Positions 54,101-63,410 are shown, counted from the first letter of the stretch. The stretch: DNA of 64,000 nucleotides from Bacteroides pyogenes DSM 20611 = JCM 6294 (GCF_000428105.1 NZ_ATZH01000013.1:1-64000), one strand, 5' to 3'. The notes: generated from the sequence alone by a model not told the origin. A program made the numbers and translations.

Positions 54101-54632
54101 GCCCGATGCCGATGGTAACTATGACGGGAAGATAACCTCCGATGACCGGATTGAAATAGGACATCCTCATGTTCCGGAAATCGTTTATGGTTTCGGTCCC
54201 TCTATGAAGTATAAAAATATAGATTTCTCGTTTTTCTTCCAAGGCCAAGCGAATGTATCACTTATGATGAGTGGTTTCCATCCGTTCGGAACGCAGGAGA
54301 GACGTAACGTGCTGCAATGGATAGCCGATGACTACTGGAGCAAGGATAACCAGAACAATCGTGCCCGCTATCCGCGTCTGACACATTATTACAATAATAA
54401 CAACCAGCAAGGATCCACACATTGGTTGCGTAATGCTTCGTTCTTGAAACTGAAAAACCTTGAAATAGGTTATACCTATAAAGGAATGCGTATTTATACA
54501 AGCATCACCAATCTGTTCACTCTTTCCAGTTTCAAGCTTTGGGATCCCGAACTCGGAGGAGGAAGCGGAATGAAGTATCCGTTGCAACGCACATTCAATA
54601 TGGGTCTGCAAATCCGGTTCAATGATAAATAA
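51177..54632 (+). CDS. SusC-like TonB-dependent receptor with STN signalling domain
   Basis: The 1151-aa outer-membrane transporter imports glycans or glycopeptides with TonB energy. A signal segment ends near MAQNN (residue 43). An STN domain (about 45-118, LKLNNVTVIEAVRAVEKQSAYKFMYNN) is the part that signals to FecR proteins. A carboxypeptidase-D-like domain (about 130-215) precedes the plug (LSTAFAGRLSGVIAYQR, ILDGVEVSKADLDALDPEVIEGFSVLKDATASAMYG). The 22-strand barrel ends FNMGLQIRFNDK. The paired SusD gene follows by 26 nt. Because the STN domain and sigma/anti-sigma genes are present, it is a transducing receptor. Confidence 0.94.
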   Translation: MNNTGKRNVFSFCCKKTVFCTKLCMIIIGLFASAFSIEAMAQNNLITLKLNNVTVIEAVRAVEKQSAYKFMYNNADVDVSRKVSVNVEKATVEAVAKTIFAGYNVSIKGKNVVITSIKKTGGANAVQQSARRNTVIGAIVDAVTGDPLIGASVLVKNATPPYGATADVDGKFELSVSPDDVLIVSFIGYVSKEVKVGNQKILSISLSEDAATLGEVVVTAFNMGQKKATMTGSIQTLRPSDLKVPATNLSTAFAGRLSGVIAYQRSGEPGGNGADFFVRGVSTMSGATNPLIILDGVEVSKADLDALDPEVIEGFSVLKDATASAMYGTRGANGVLIIKTKSGADLDKPVISVRAEAYVNKPINVPQVVNPITFMRMFNEAVTNQGTDALLYSEDKINGTLKGLDPYLYPNVNWYDELFNSSTFNQKANFNIRGGTSKITYFMNVNVVHETGMLKGRSKDFFSFDNNINYMKYAFQNNIDFNLSKTAKVGLNLNVQLNSLHGPITASDGGGGVGNIFNAIMQNNAVDFPIMYPQGDDPWYHWGGTRIGSTPIENPMAVATSGYKDMFESTVVAILNYNQKLDFITKGLGFKALFSFKNWNRTTNFRFQGANRYILEGVTTDEEGNTVYIQTPESGTPSKPNLNAGSGVSGDRSYYFQSYIDYNRSFGNHNVSGMLLYNMSEYNNNVIGNNNLIGSLPKRKLGFAGRITYDYANKYLFEVNAGYNGSENFAKGHRFGFFPSVSAGWNVSEEKFWNPLKSIVSNFKIRASYGLVGNDQIGGERFIYMGIVSLRNTPGYITGYDGDRSSEYKGPTYSRLQNNNITWEIGRKYNLGVDLQLFNSLNLTIDAFKEIRSDIFQQKQSIPNSFGTADTKIFGNYAKVKNWGFDASMDYGKQITKDFSLQFRGSFTFARNQVLEYDEAPGLRPALRQVGRRLNTYMGYVADGLYIDEADIANNPTSTLGNITIAPGDIKYVDQPDADGNYDGKITSDDRIEIGHPHVPEIVYGFGPSMKYKNIDFSFFFQGQANVSLMMSGFHPFGTQERRNVLQWIADDYWSKDNQNNRARYPRLTHYYNNNNQQGSTHWLRNASFLKLKNLEIGYTYKGMRIYTSITNLFTLSSFKLWDPELGGGSGMKYPLQRTFNMGLQIRFNDK

Positions 54633-54658
54633 GTTTTGCATCGTTAAATTATATAAAT

Positions 54659-56548
54659 ATGAAATTATTATCTAAAATATTTGCTTTGACACTAGTCATG
54701 ATATGGAGTGTCTCATGCGATTTTCTGGATGTAGTGCCCGATGAACGGACTACAGATACTGACACGTATGCAGGGCGCAACAACGGTATAGAATATCTGT
54801 ATTCTTGCTATGCTTATCTACCTAATCCGGCCAACACGCCGGGAGGTCTCGACTTGCTTACGGGAGACGAAGTAATAACCGCCTTTGAACACGAAACATT
54901 CGCTGCTTTCCCGAAAGGGAATTATTCGGCTTCCTCACCGGTTATTTCATACTGGAATACCTTCTTTCAAGGGATACGCCAATGCTATATGTTTATGGAA
55001 AGAATAGACAAATTCCCCGACACCTCGGATGCGGAGAAGAATGATTACAGGGCACAAGCGAAATTTCTTGTCGCATATTATCATTTTCTGCTTTCGCGTG
55101 CCTACGGACCCATTTTGTTGATAAAAGAAACTCCGTCCACAGACATCCTTGCCTCTGAATATCCTACCCGTGTTCCTTACGATGAATGTGTGGCTTGGAT
55201 TTGCAATCAACTCGATGAGGCTGCCCAAGGCTTACCCACTAAGCGAGACATAAAAAGCCAATACGGATTAGCCACAAGCATCATGGCTAAGTCGGTAAAG
55301 GCCAAAATGCTGCTCTATGCCGCTTCGCCTTTATTCAACGGAAACAGTGTGTATACCGATTTTAAAGACAAAGAAGGAGTGGCATTGATGCCCGCCTCTT
55401 ACGATGCGCAGAAATGGGTGAAAGCGCGTGATGCTCTGGCAGAAGCCATCAAGCTCGCTGAAGACAACGGGCACATCCTCTACAAGAATGACGCATATCG
55501 AGGCGAAGATGGTTCGGCAAACAATTTCCCCGAAAAAGGTATCGTGCGTCGCATGCGCACTCTAACTCTTGATTGGAAGGGCTCAGCTAACCCCGAGGTA
55601 CTGTTTGCCGACACACGGGGAGAGGGATACTATGACATACAACTGAAATGTACGCCGAAAACTTCTGTAGAGCAGGGCGCTAACGGAGTTTCGCTCACTT
55701 GGACCATGCTCAACCGTTTCTATACGAAAAACGGTCTTCCTTGGGATGAGGATCCTGAATTTAAGTCGGAAAATAAACTGGCGGTTGTCAGCATAAATGC
55801 CGAGCATGCCGCATACGGAAAGGAAGGAGAGAAGACCATTGCTTTCAACCTTAACCGCGAACCGCGCTTTTATGCTTGGGTGGGTTTTCAGGGAGGATAC
55901 TTTGAAGTGCTCAACGGTGACGACAACGCATACCCCATTCCCGGCTATATGCCTGAACGAGGACGTGTTCTCCTGAACTTTCTCAAGGAAGGCAATCAAG
56001 GACGCAAAAACCGAACCAACAACTACTCTCCGGGCGGATACCTCAATAAAAAAGGTACCGACCCCAATATGATCATGAAGAAATCGGGACCCAGTCGTAC
56101 CGTATATCCTTGGCCTGTCATCCGTTTGGCCGACCTTTATCTGGGTTATGCCGAAGCGTGTGTAGAAACAGGCGAACTGGATATAGCCAAAACTTATCTG
56201 AACAAAGTACGTACACGTGCCGGCATTCCTACGGTAGAAAAATCATGGGAGGGCGTGGCTACACTTGATAAAGAAAGAATGCGTCGAATCGTACGTCAAG
56301 AACGCCAGATAGAGCTTTATCTCGAGAATCAGAACTTCTGGGATATGCGCCGCTGGATGATTGCTGAAGAAACTTTCAGTAAGAAAGCCCAGGGACTTAA
56401 TATTGAAGGAAACACGATAGACGACTTTGCACAACTCAAGGAAATCTCTTTCGAGCGTAAATTCGAATCGCCGAAGAATTATCTGTTACCTATACCCAGC
56501 AATGATATCAATAGGAACCCTAAACTTGTGAATAATCCCGGTTATTAA
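54659..56548 (+). CDS. SusD/RagB-like surface lipoprotein
   Basis: The 629-aa protein forms the lid on the preceding SusC barrel. A lipoprotein signal ends WSVSCDFLDVVPDER, the usual SusD start. TPR-type helices follow, and the C-terminal RagB/SusD region contains WPVIRLADLYLGYAEACVETGE and LENQNFWDMRRW, ending PIPSNDINRNPKLVNNPGY, which are all family signatures. It is slightly longer than the average SusD of about 530 aa. The ligand cannot be read from sequence; the downstream M60 peptidase suggests O-glycosylated protein. Confidence 0.93.
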   Translation: MKLLSKIFALTLVMIWSVSCDFLDVVPDERTTDTDTYAGRNNGIEYLYSCYAYLPNPANTPGGLDLLTGDEVITAFEHETFAAFPKGNYSASSPVISYWNTFFQGIRQCYMFMERIDKFPDTSDAEKNDYRAQAKFLVAYYHFLLSRAYGPILLIKETPSTDILASEYPTRVPYDECVAWICNQLDEAAQGLPTKRDIKSQYGLATSIMAKSVKAKMLLYAASPLFNGNSVYTDFKDKEGVALMPASYDAQKWVKARDALAEAIKLAEDNGHILYKNDAYRGEDGSANNFPEKGIVRRMRTLTLDWKGSANPEVLFADTRGEGYYDIQLKCTPKTSVEQGANGVSLTWTMLNRFYTKNGLPWDEDPEFKSENKLAVVSINAEHAAYGKEGEKTIAFNLNREPRFYAWVGFQGGYFEVLNGDDNAYPIPGYMPERGRVLLNFLKEGNQGRKNRTNNYSPGGYLNKKGTDPNMIMKKSGPSRTVYPWPVIRLADLYLGYAEACVETGELDIAKTYLNKVRTRAGIPTVEKSWEGVATLDKERMRRIVRQERQIELYLENQNFWDMRRWMIAEETFSKKAQGLNIEGNTIDDFAQLKEISFERKFESPKNYLLPIPSNDINRNPKLVNNPGY

Positions 56549-56566
56549 TGTTTAAACATATACAAG

Positions 56567-57484
56567 ATGAAACATTTATTTATATATGCCTTTGCAGGAG
56601 CTGTTACTCTACTTGCATTGTGGGGTTGCCAGAAAGAGGACCTCGGTCCACTGCCTGTGGCAATCGAAGCTTCTTCCTTGACTGCCGAATCGCAGGAAGG
56701 TGCCGTTAAAATAAGCTGGAAGATTCCAGAAGCTGCCAATTACGAATACATCCGAGTAACTTACAGGCATCCCGGCACAAATAAAGAACATATCCGCTTA
56801 GCCAGTGTGTATGCCGATCATATTATCATCGACGGTTTGCTCAAGCGCTACGGAGCCATCGAATTTAAACTCATGCCTATAACTGCCAAGGGACGTGAAG
56901 GAGAAGTGCGCACCATAACTGCCGAATCGCTTGCACTGCCCAAGATAATCAAAGTGATCTCTGACAGTAAGGAGCAAATGGAAATAGATCCTACGCAGAT
57001 CTGGGCGAGCAATCCCGAGCCCTACTATGACGAAGGGTTGGTTGCAAGCTTAGTGGATAATAATTACAACACATACTTCCATATGAGCTGGAGCAACCCC
57101 AAACCTTTTCCGCACTACATTGTGATGAAGGTGCCCGAATCAATCAATACATTAAGCTTCTTCATTAAGAATCGTACGCATGCCAACAACAACAACCGTC
57201 CGAAAAGCATGAATCTTTGGGTGAGTGAAACGTTTGATGGAACTACTTTCAATCCGGCGAATTTCTCGGCGCATAAAGTGGCCGAATTCAGAGGCATGCC
57301 CGAAGGAAGCGGCACTGAAGTGGAATCTTCAGGCTACGTTCTTCCATCTCCAATGCAATATGTTTGGTTTGAAGTTCTTGAACCACATGGAAGCGGGCTG
57401 TTCTTTTCGCTAGCTGAAATCAAGCTTTATAAATATAAGCTCGAGATGTTCGATCCGGAAACAGGAGAAACAACTGTACTATAA
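56567..57484 (+). CDS. Surface glycan-binding-like lipoprotein with discoidin-type domain
   Basis: The 305-aa lipoprotein (signal ending LALWGCQKEDLG) has an acidic residue cluster after the Cys that fits export to the Bacteroides surface. An Ig-like module covers about residues 35-130 (GAVKISWKIPEAANYEYIRV). The C-terminal half resembles an F5/8-type C (discoidin) domain: SLVDNNYNTYFHMSWSNP near residue 162 and VWFEVLEPHGSG near the end. This looks like the DUF4959/DUF5000 group next to SusCD in mucin-type loci, by memory only. It follows SusD by 18 nt and probably helps capture the substrate. Confidence 0.78.
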   Translation: MKHLFIYAFAGAVTLLALWGCQKEDLGPLPVAIEASSLTAESQEGAVKISWKIPEAANYEYIRVTYRHPGTNKEHIRLASVYADHIIIDGLLKRYGAIEFKLMPITAKGREGEVRTITAESLALPKIIKVISDSKEQMEIDPTQIWASNPEPYYDEGLVASLVDNNYNTYFHMSWSNPKPFPHYIVMKVPESINTLSFFIKNRTHANNNNRPKSMNLWVSETFDGTTFNPANFSAHKVAEFRGMPEGSGTEVESSGYVLPSPMQYVWFEVLEPHGSGLFFSLAEIKLYKYKLEMFDPETGETTVL

Positions 57485-57790
57485 CGCTTATTCAGAAAGA
57501 AAAGTATTTAAAATTTACCCGGTATTCTTTTGAGCTTTCTTTTTTAGAGGATTTTTCTGTTTTACGAGACGCATAACAAGCTATTTGAGAAACAAAAACA
57601 GGAAAAGAGACTGAAAAGAAAACTCAAAAGAAGCCGATAAATAATTGAAAAGGGAAAAACAAACCTACTACTAAATCGAATGAGCTATTCGATCTTTCAG
57701 ATACCATAACATTCTTCTTAATTAAAGTATTGTTTTTAAACACTTTACTTAAACTCCAAATCTTTGAAAAACTATTTAAAACGATTAACA
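57485..57790. other. Intergenic region with large inverted repeat before the M60 gene
   Basis: About 300 nt separate the lipoprotein and the M60 gene. TTCTTTTGAGCTTTCTTTT (57525-57543) pairs with 57614-57632 with one mismatch, and an inner TTTTTCTG/CAGGAAAA stem extends the hairpin. No gene is supported. It may reduce read-through into the peptidase gene. Confidence 0.6.
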
Positions 57791-60550
57791 ATGAAACTAC
57801 GTCTGATTTTTCTTTTGACTGTATCCGCTTTTCTGATGCTTACGTGCAGCGATAAATCGGAAGACGACATGTTGTTCCTTACTATCAAGCAGAAAACGGT
57901 AAATTTTTCCGAAGCAGCTTCCTCATCCGATATCCAAATACAAACAAATGACAGCTATTGGACAGCAACCGTTCAAAAGGATGCCGAAACCTGGCTCAAA
58001 ACACTGTCTCGCGGATCCATACTACAGATTAGCGTATCTGCCAATCCGGAAATGGAGAAACGCCGTGGAGAGATCAAGGTGACTGCCGGTAAGCTTTCGG
58101 AAATCATAGTTGTGGAACAATTGGGTATGGCTCCCGCCCTATTACTTTCTTCCGAAATGTTCACCATTGCCGCAGATGGAGGAGAGATGAAATTGGAAGT
58201 TACCGCTAACATAGAGTACGACATCAGTATCCCGACGGATGCTACATGGATTAAACCCTTAACCAATACACGTGCTGTTGAAATGGTAAAAAAAGAGTAT
58301 CGTTTCGATGTTTCGTTCAACGGTGAGGAAGCGGTACGTACAACCGAGTTGGTGGTAAAACAGAAAGGGGGAACACTCGAAAAGAAAGTGCTGGTGACGC
58401 AGAAAGCGCAAACGGGCTATACGGGAGAAAGTACCGGTGACATCAAAGATGACGTGAAAGTGCCTATAAGCCGCGCATCGGCAAGTTCTTTCCAAAAAGG
58501 GGAAGAAATAGAAAAATCATTCGACGGTGATTATAACACCATTTACCACTCATCGTGGAACAATAGTGGAGACGATTATTTCCCGATTACCCTCGAATAT
58601 TTTTTCGATAACCAGGAAAGCATCGACTATTTGGTCTACTACCCTCGCCTCGAAGGATACAATGGACATTTTAAAGAAGTGGAAATTTGGACATCCACGC
58701 AAGACGCTCCCAATTATGTGAAAGTGACGGACTATGACTTCAAAGGCTCCCCGATGATGACAAAAGTTTTGTTTGACAAACCTCTGATAAAGCCCCTTTC
58801 CGTAAAATTTATCGTGAAGTCGGGCAATGGAGACAGACAAGGATTTGCCTCTTGTTCCGAAATGGAGTTCTATCGTCGCAACTCCGACAATTTCGACCCT
58901 CTCACGTTGTTTACCGACCTCACTTGTTCAGAGCTGAAGCCCGGCATATCCATCGAAGAGATTGAGAAAGTGCCGAACAAGCTCTATCGGAACATTGCTT
59001 TCTATCTGCATAAAGGAAGCTATCCGCATGAATTCCGCATTCAAAACTACCGTGCTTGGCCGCATCCTGATGATTGGGCGCGTGTGAACAAAACCTCTAC
59101 GCTGAGCCTGCTCGACAATCCGACCGGCATTAGCGTTGAGGAAAACGATGAACTCATCGTATTCGTAGGTCCCACCGAAGGTTATAAAATAGGATTGAAA
59201 GTTCAGAACCTTAACAAACCCGGTGGAGACGGATATGGAAATGCATTTTATTATTCGCTTTCACAGGGAGTGAATAAATTGAAAATGAAGAACAAAGGAT
59301 TGATTTACGTCTTCTACCATACGCCCGATTACCAAACAGCGCAACCGGTGAAAATTCATTTTGCGACCGGGAAAGTTAACGGATATTTCGATTCACAAAA
59401 GCATCAGGCATCAGACTGGCCGAAATATCTCAATGCGGCCGTTGACGAGTATTTCGACGTAGTGGGTAAGCACGCTCACCTCACATTTTCGACCGCACAC
59501 TTCAAAACCTATGCGGGAAGCAACGGTAAAGAATTGATTGACGCTTATGATGAGCTGGTGAGTTTGGAAAAAGAGTTCATGGGATTGATGAAATATAATC
59601 GCCCTACCATCAACCGCGCTTATTTTCATGCTATGTACCATTCTTATTTCTACTCCACATCCTATCGAACGGCATACAATGTAACCGGTGAGAATGAAAG
59701 GAGAACACTGTTGAATGTAAATGAACTAAAGAAATCGCCTTGGGGCCCAGCACACGAACAGGGGCACACGTTTCAAACCCGTCCCGGATTTAAATGGCAC
59801 GGCATGACTGAAGTCACCAACAACGTCCATTCCCTTTACGTGCAAACCGAGTGGGGTAATGCTTCACGTATTGAAACGGAAAAAATGGGACGCTTCAATA
59901 ACCGATATGAAAAGGCCTATTACAATTCCTTCGTAAAACACGTGTCTTACCCCGGTGAGGAAGATGTATTCTGCAAGTTGGTTTCGTTGTGGCAGTTGCA
60001 ACTCTACTTCTCCAATGCTCGCGGAAAGACAGATTTATACAAGGATTTGTATGAAAAGGTACGTACTTCAACCAATCAACCAACACCCGGAACCCAGCAA
60101 TTAGAGTTTGTAAAGATGATGTGCGACATTGCTCAAGCCGATTTGACCGACTTTTTTAAGAGATGGGGCTATTTATCTCCTTTTGATGGCGAGATAGACG
60201 ACTACGGCAAAATACGAGTTGTGATCGATCAAAGTCAGATAGACAGGACCATAGCCGCTGTAAAAGAGAAAAACTATCTGCCATTGACAGAAAAAATAGA
60301 GTATATTTCCGATTCTAACTGGAAAATATTCAGAGATCGTTTGCCCGTGCGTCAAGGAACCGCTATAAAAAGTGGAAAAAACATCACCATGAACGGATGG
60401 CAAAATGTAGTAGCCTATGAAGTATATGATGGTGAAACACTCGTGTTCGTATCCAATAAAGCATCTTTTAGTTTGGATACGGATGTAAACTCCGGCATCA
60501 AGGTGCTGGCTGTGGCTTATGATGGAAGTAAGACAGAAGTGAAGTTCTGA
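57791..60550 (+). CDS. M60-family (mucinase-type) metallopeptidase lipoprotein
   Basis: The 919-aa protein starts MKLRLIFLLTVSAFLMLTC, a lipoprotein-type signal, followed by an acidic SDKSEDDM that suits surface display. One or two BACON-type beta modules (about 22-205; FTIAADGGEMKLEVTANIEY) come next, then an F5/8-type C domain (about 225-370; SFDGDYNTIYHSSWNN). The M60 catalytic domain follows, with His655-Glu656-His659 in GPAHEQGHTF and the downstream Glu674, giving the HExxH-Glu gluzincin pattern. M60/enhancin relatives in gut Bacteroides cleave mucin-type O-glycosylated proteins. I prefer the start at 57791 over 57764 because the signal begins there. It ends the sigma-controlled locus. 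Confidence 0.92.
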   Translation: MKLRLIFLLTVSAFLMLTCSDKSEDDMLFLTIKQKTVNFSEAASSSDIQIQTNDSYWTATVQKDAETWLKTLSRGSILQISVSANPEMEKRRGEIKVTAGKLSEIIVVEQLGMAPALLLSSEMFTIAADGGEMKLEVTANIEYDISIPTDATWIKPLTNTRAVEMVKKEYRFDVSFNGEEAVRTTELVVKQKGGTLEKKVLVTQKAQTGYTGESTGDIKDDVKVPISRASASSFQKGEEIEKSFDGDYNTIYHSSWNNSGDDYFPITLEYFFDNQESIDYLVYYPRLEGYNGHFKEVEIWTSTQDAPNYVKVTDYDFKGSPMMTKVLFDKPLIKPLSVKFIVKSGNGDRQGFASCSEMEFYRRNSDNFDPLTLFTDLTCSELKPGISIEEIEKVPNKLYRNIAFYLHKGSYPHEFRIQNYRAWPHPDDWARVNKTSTLSLLDNPTGISVEENDELIVFVGPTEGYKIGLKVQNLNKPGGDGYGNAFYYSLSQGVNKLKMKNKGLIYVFYHTPDYQTAQPVKIHFATGKVNGYFDSQKHQASDWPKYLNAAVDEYFDVVGKHAHLTFSTAHFKTYAGSNGKELIDAYDELVSLEKEFMGLMKYNRPTINRAYFHAMYHSYFYSTSYRTAYNVTGENERRTLLNVNELKKSPWGPAHEQGHTFQTRPGFKWHGMTEVTNNVHSLYVQTEWGNASRIETEKMGRFNNRYEKAYYNSFVKHVSYPGEEDVFCKLVSLWQLQLYFSNARGKTDLYKDLYEKVRTSTNQPTPGTQQLEFVKMMCDIAQADLTDFFKRWGYLSPFDGEIDDYGKIRVVIDQSQIDRTIAAVKEKNYLPLTEKIEYISDSNWKIFRDRLPVRQGTAIKSGKNITMNGWQNVVAYEVYDGETLVFVSNKASFSLDTDVNSGIKVLAVAYDGSKTEVKF

Positions 60551-60949
60551 CAACGAAAAAGATAATGCACATAAATAAAATTACAAGCATCCGATAAAGT
60601 GCATCTTCCTCTAAACAATAAAATCGCTATAGCATTCTTTCACCAAATTTGCTGTAGCGATTTTGCTTATTCTAAAGTATAGCTGTTCAGTAAATATAGG
60701 ATAGAGCTTTTAGGACACTGCCGAAAGACATCAAGATAGAGACTGTTGCATGACAATCTACATGTTTTACCCCCCCCTTTGGGTATATGTATATCGGTTA
60801 TTTCTTGTTTGAATCCTGCCAATACTCGTTTTTTCCTGTCATAGCTCCCTCGTTTTTCATTGAGTTATATCGATACTATGAAAACTTTTCGAGGTATTTA
60901 GTCCGGTATAAGTATTCGGTGCATTCCTCTATCGCTTTTCTGCATTTAT
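60551..60949. other. Intergenic region after the M60 gene
   Basis: It contains the terminator at 60620-60664 and a C8 tract at 60770-60777. A 65-codon frame at 60787 has no protein-like features. Nothing else is supported. Confidence 0.6.
60620..60667 (+). terminator. Terminator of the SusCD-M60 locus
   Basis: AAAATCGCTATAGC (60620-60633) pairs with GCTGTAGCGATTTT (60651-60664), with one G-U pair, and T residues follow. Confidence 0.82.
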
Positions 60950-62221
60950 TCAACGGTTATTCAGAAATTTCCAAAAATCTATAATCATCAGCTGAGCACT
61001 TCCCATATGGTTAGCCTCATATTGCTTATAGGTAACGTCGGCGCCTCTGCTTCGAAGATTATCATATAAGCGGTCGGAACAGATTATCGGCACTAATGTA
61101 TCGTCTTTCCCATGAAACAAGTGTATTTTGAAGGCAGGTGTCCAATCATTCGGAATTCGTTTTTGCCGGCAACTCTGCAAGAGATGCTGATATTCGGGAG
61201 AATCTTCCTTTTTCAGGAAATTGTCTGTGAAGTATTCTCGAAGGTCTGTTCCTAATAATTGGGTTAATTTATCTATGGAATATTGACCATAACACCATTC
61301 TTCGTAATATTTCAGCAATTCTCCTTTGAAAATCCGGTTGAAATCCAGCTGCAAATCTTCATAATAATTCAACGAACATATAATATTGGGACAAGCGGCA
61401 TGCTCAGAATAATAAGACGAAAATTGAGATTCTATGCTCAATGCAGGATCGTAAGCTCCCCCCCCGATAAAAACGTTCTTAACCTTAACTCCTCTTTCCG
61501 CATATTGTTGATAATATCTTGCCAAAGTCAAAGCTCCTCCCGCTCCTAACGAATAGCCGAACAAAATACTTTTTTTATCTAACTTGCGATGATAATGATT
61601 GTATACAAACTCCTCTACCGCTTGTCGCATATCAGCACTGACAACAGCTACATTCTCATATTGCAAGTAACCAATAGGTAAGTCTGCCGTAGAGCCATAG
61701 CCTATTTGGTCGGGTACAATATAGACATATCCGTTTATTCCCGGAATAACCTCCGGCATGTAATAATTGACAGTACCGCAATCATTCTTGCTCTTAAACC
61801 AGGGGACGACTTCTATAACCCCTTTCGGATTATGTGATTTGGGATAATACAAAACACCAGATGCGACAACCTTTTCTCCTTTAGGATTGACTGTATGATA
61901 AGTGATGCCATGCACGTCATATTCGCTAGATAGCTTGATATACAACTTAATCTGAACGGTAATGGATTTAATCTCATTTTCCGGTATACCTTGTTTGCGA
62001 AGAATCGATTCGATGGACTGTATGCCGAATTGTCGGAATACTTCATCCATAACATCTTCCAAACGAAGTGTTTTTGAAAATAACACTCCAGAAAACTTCT
62101 CATATTCTACTGGCTCGAACAGATCAGATTCATTCCGTTCGCATGACAGGAATAAACTCATGAAAAGAAGCGTGAATATCACGTCTTTTATCAACGACTT
62201 GATTTGTGAGAATGTAAACAT
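60950..62221 (-). CDS. Alpha/beta-hydrolase lipoprotein with internal G8 tract
   Basis: The 423-aa secreted hydrolase begins MFTFSQIKSLIKDVIFTLL and has a lipobox-like FLSCERNES. The alpha/beta-hydrolase triad is visible: nucleophile Ser in FGYSLGAGGAL, Asp in FHGKDDTLVP and His in EANHMGSAQ. It resembles secretory-lipase/esterase proteins (VPDQIGYGSTAD is their oxyanion region). Start 62221 is chosen because 62281 would overlap the upstream gene. A G8 run (61458-61465 on the other strand) encodes Gly-Gly-Gly near residue 253; slippage there would truncate the enzyme before the Asp and His. It is the last gene of an ABC-barrel-hydrolase operon. Confidence 0.82.
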   Translation of the reverse strand: MFTFSQIKSLIKDVIFTLLFMSLFLSCERNESDLFEPVEYEKFSGVLFSKTLRLEDVMDEVFRQFGIQSIESILRKQGIPENEIKSITVQIKLYIKLSSEYDVHGITYHTVNPKGEKVVASGVLYYPKSHNPKGVIEVVPWFKSKNDCGTVNYYMPEVIPGINGYVYIVPDQIGYGSTADLPIGYLQYENVAVVSADMRQAVEEFVYNHYHRKLDKKSILFGYSLGAGGALTLARYYQQYAERGVKVKNVFIGGGAYDPALSIESQFSSYYSEHAACPNIICSLNYYEDLQLDFNRIFKGELLKYYEEWCYGQYSIDKLTQLLGTDLREYFTDNFLKKEDSPEYQHLLQSCRQKRIPNDWTPAFKIHLFHGKDDTLVPIICSDRLYDNLRSRGADVTYKQYEANHMGSAQLMIIDFWKFLNNR

Positions 62222-62243
62222 GGCAATTATTGATTTTGAAAGT

Positions 62244-63410
62244 TTAGAAAATCCATTTATATTGCAAGAATCCCAATCCAACTCGAAGTTTTATAGGCTG
62301 TTCATCGGCATAATTGAATAAATGCGAGAAAAGAGAAGCTTCCATATTTTTGGAAATTCTATAATTAAAATACAATCCTGCATAGCATAGATGCTTGTCG
62401 ACAAAGTAAGCGCCCGATATTCGTATGGAGAAACGTGGAGTCAAAGGATAAACAGCTTGTGCCAAAACACTCCATCTGGAAACAGACAAATCTTTAGCCG
62501 ATTGCGGATCTATATAAAAGTAATGAAGATTATACATATCCGTATCGGTGTTACGGCTACTGTATAACACTTCTCCTTGTATAACTAAGTTGTTGGAGAA
62601 AACATAATCGATCCCGATTGCCGCCTGAAGTATATCATAGTTGTTCTCTTTGTGTTTCAAAGGGTGAAAATAGGAACTTTCCATTCGCAGAATCAGCCGT
62701 TCGCCTCCAAGGTTCAATGACCCTCCCATCACGACATCTTCTCCGCAATAAATACCTCCCATAAACCGATATTCCACACTGTTTGCCTGTCGGCTATGCA
62801 AGAGGGCAACAGTGGGTTTTCCATACATGTTCAATGAAGCGGCAAGTTCACTGTAAGAAGTTACGTTGTGATAATAAGTTGCTCGGATGGCATCACATCC
62901 CGGGTGCTCGGGATAGTAGAATTGAAAAAATGAATACGGGTTAAAAATATTGTTCGGATTCCACACCAGCGTTTGCCCCCAATTGATGCGCTGTCTGCCT
63001 GCCTTGACTTCCCAAGCGCCGCATATATATTGAAAAGAACAACGGTCGATATTCAAATGATACAAAATGTTTCTCCGGCTGAAGATATTCCACGAGAAAT
63101 CCCCCCATCCTCTGTCTCTATCTACATTATCCTTAACATAAGACAAAATAGTGGCGTTTCCCGTATACAAAAGATTGCGTATCCCAACTTCTATACGAAT
63201 GGAAGAATGAGGCCTCCAATCTACGTTCATCCGTTGATATGTTATATTTTGCCACAGCGTTTCCTCCAATAGGTCAGGATGGGTGGAAGCAAAAAGCGTG
63301 CTATTATTCAGGTATCCCGAGATACGCAATGCCCCGTTGTTTTTCTGTGCATGTATTCCTAGTGTTCCAACAACCAACAGGAAAAGAGAAATGAGTATCG
63401 GATATTTCAT
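62244..63410 (-). CDS. Outer-membrane beta-barrel protein, DUF1302-like
   Basis: The 388-aa protein has a signal peptide (MKYPILISLFLLVVGTLGIHAQ) and alternating aromatic strands throughout. The block WEVKAGRQRINWGQTLVWNPNN near residue 135 resembles the DUF1302 porin-like family, which pairs with lipid-transport proteins in other bacteria. The last residue is Phe (FLQYKWIF), the usual barrel-assembly signal. It overlaps the ABC ATPase stop by 4 nt and precedes the hydrolase by 22 nt. A lipid or hydrophobic-compound channel is plausible but not shown. Confidence 0.75.
   Translation of the reverse strand: MKYPILISLFLLVVGTLGIHAQKNNGALRISGYLNNSTLFASTHPDLLEETLWQNITYQRMNVDWRPHSSIRIEVGIRNLLYTGNATILSYVKDNVDRDRGWGDFSWNIFSRRNILYHLNIDRCSFQYICGAWEVKAGRQRINWGQTLVWNPNNIFNPYSFFQFYYPEHPGCDAIRATYYHNVTSYSELAASLNMYGKPTVALLHSRQANSVEYRFMGGIYCGEDVVMGGSLNLGGERLILRMESSYFHPLKHKENNYDILQAAIGIDYVFSNNLVIQGEVLYSSRNTDTDMYNLHYFYIDPQSAKDLSVSRWSVLAQAVYPLTPRFSIRISGAYFVDKHLCYAGLYFNYRISKNMEASLFSHLFNYADEQPIKLRVGLGFLQYKWIF

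Noticed and set aside
60787-60984. 65-codon plus-strand frame
   Set aside because: Low-complexity aromatic composition, no neighbours in the same direction, and it overlaps the hydrolase 3' end.
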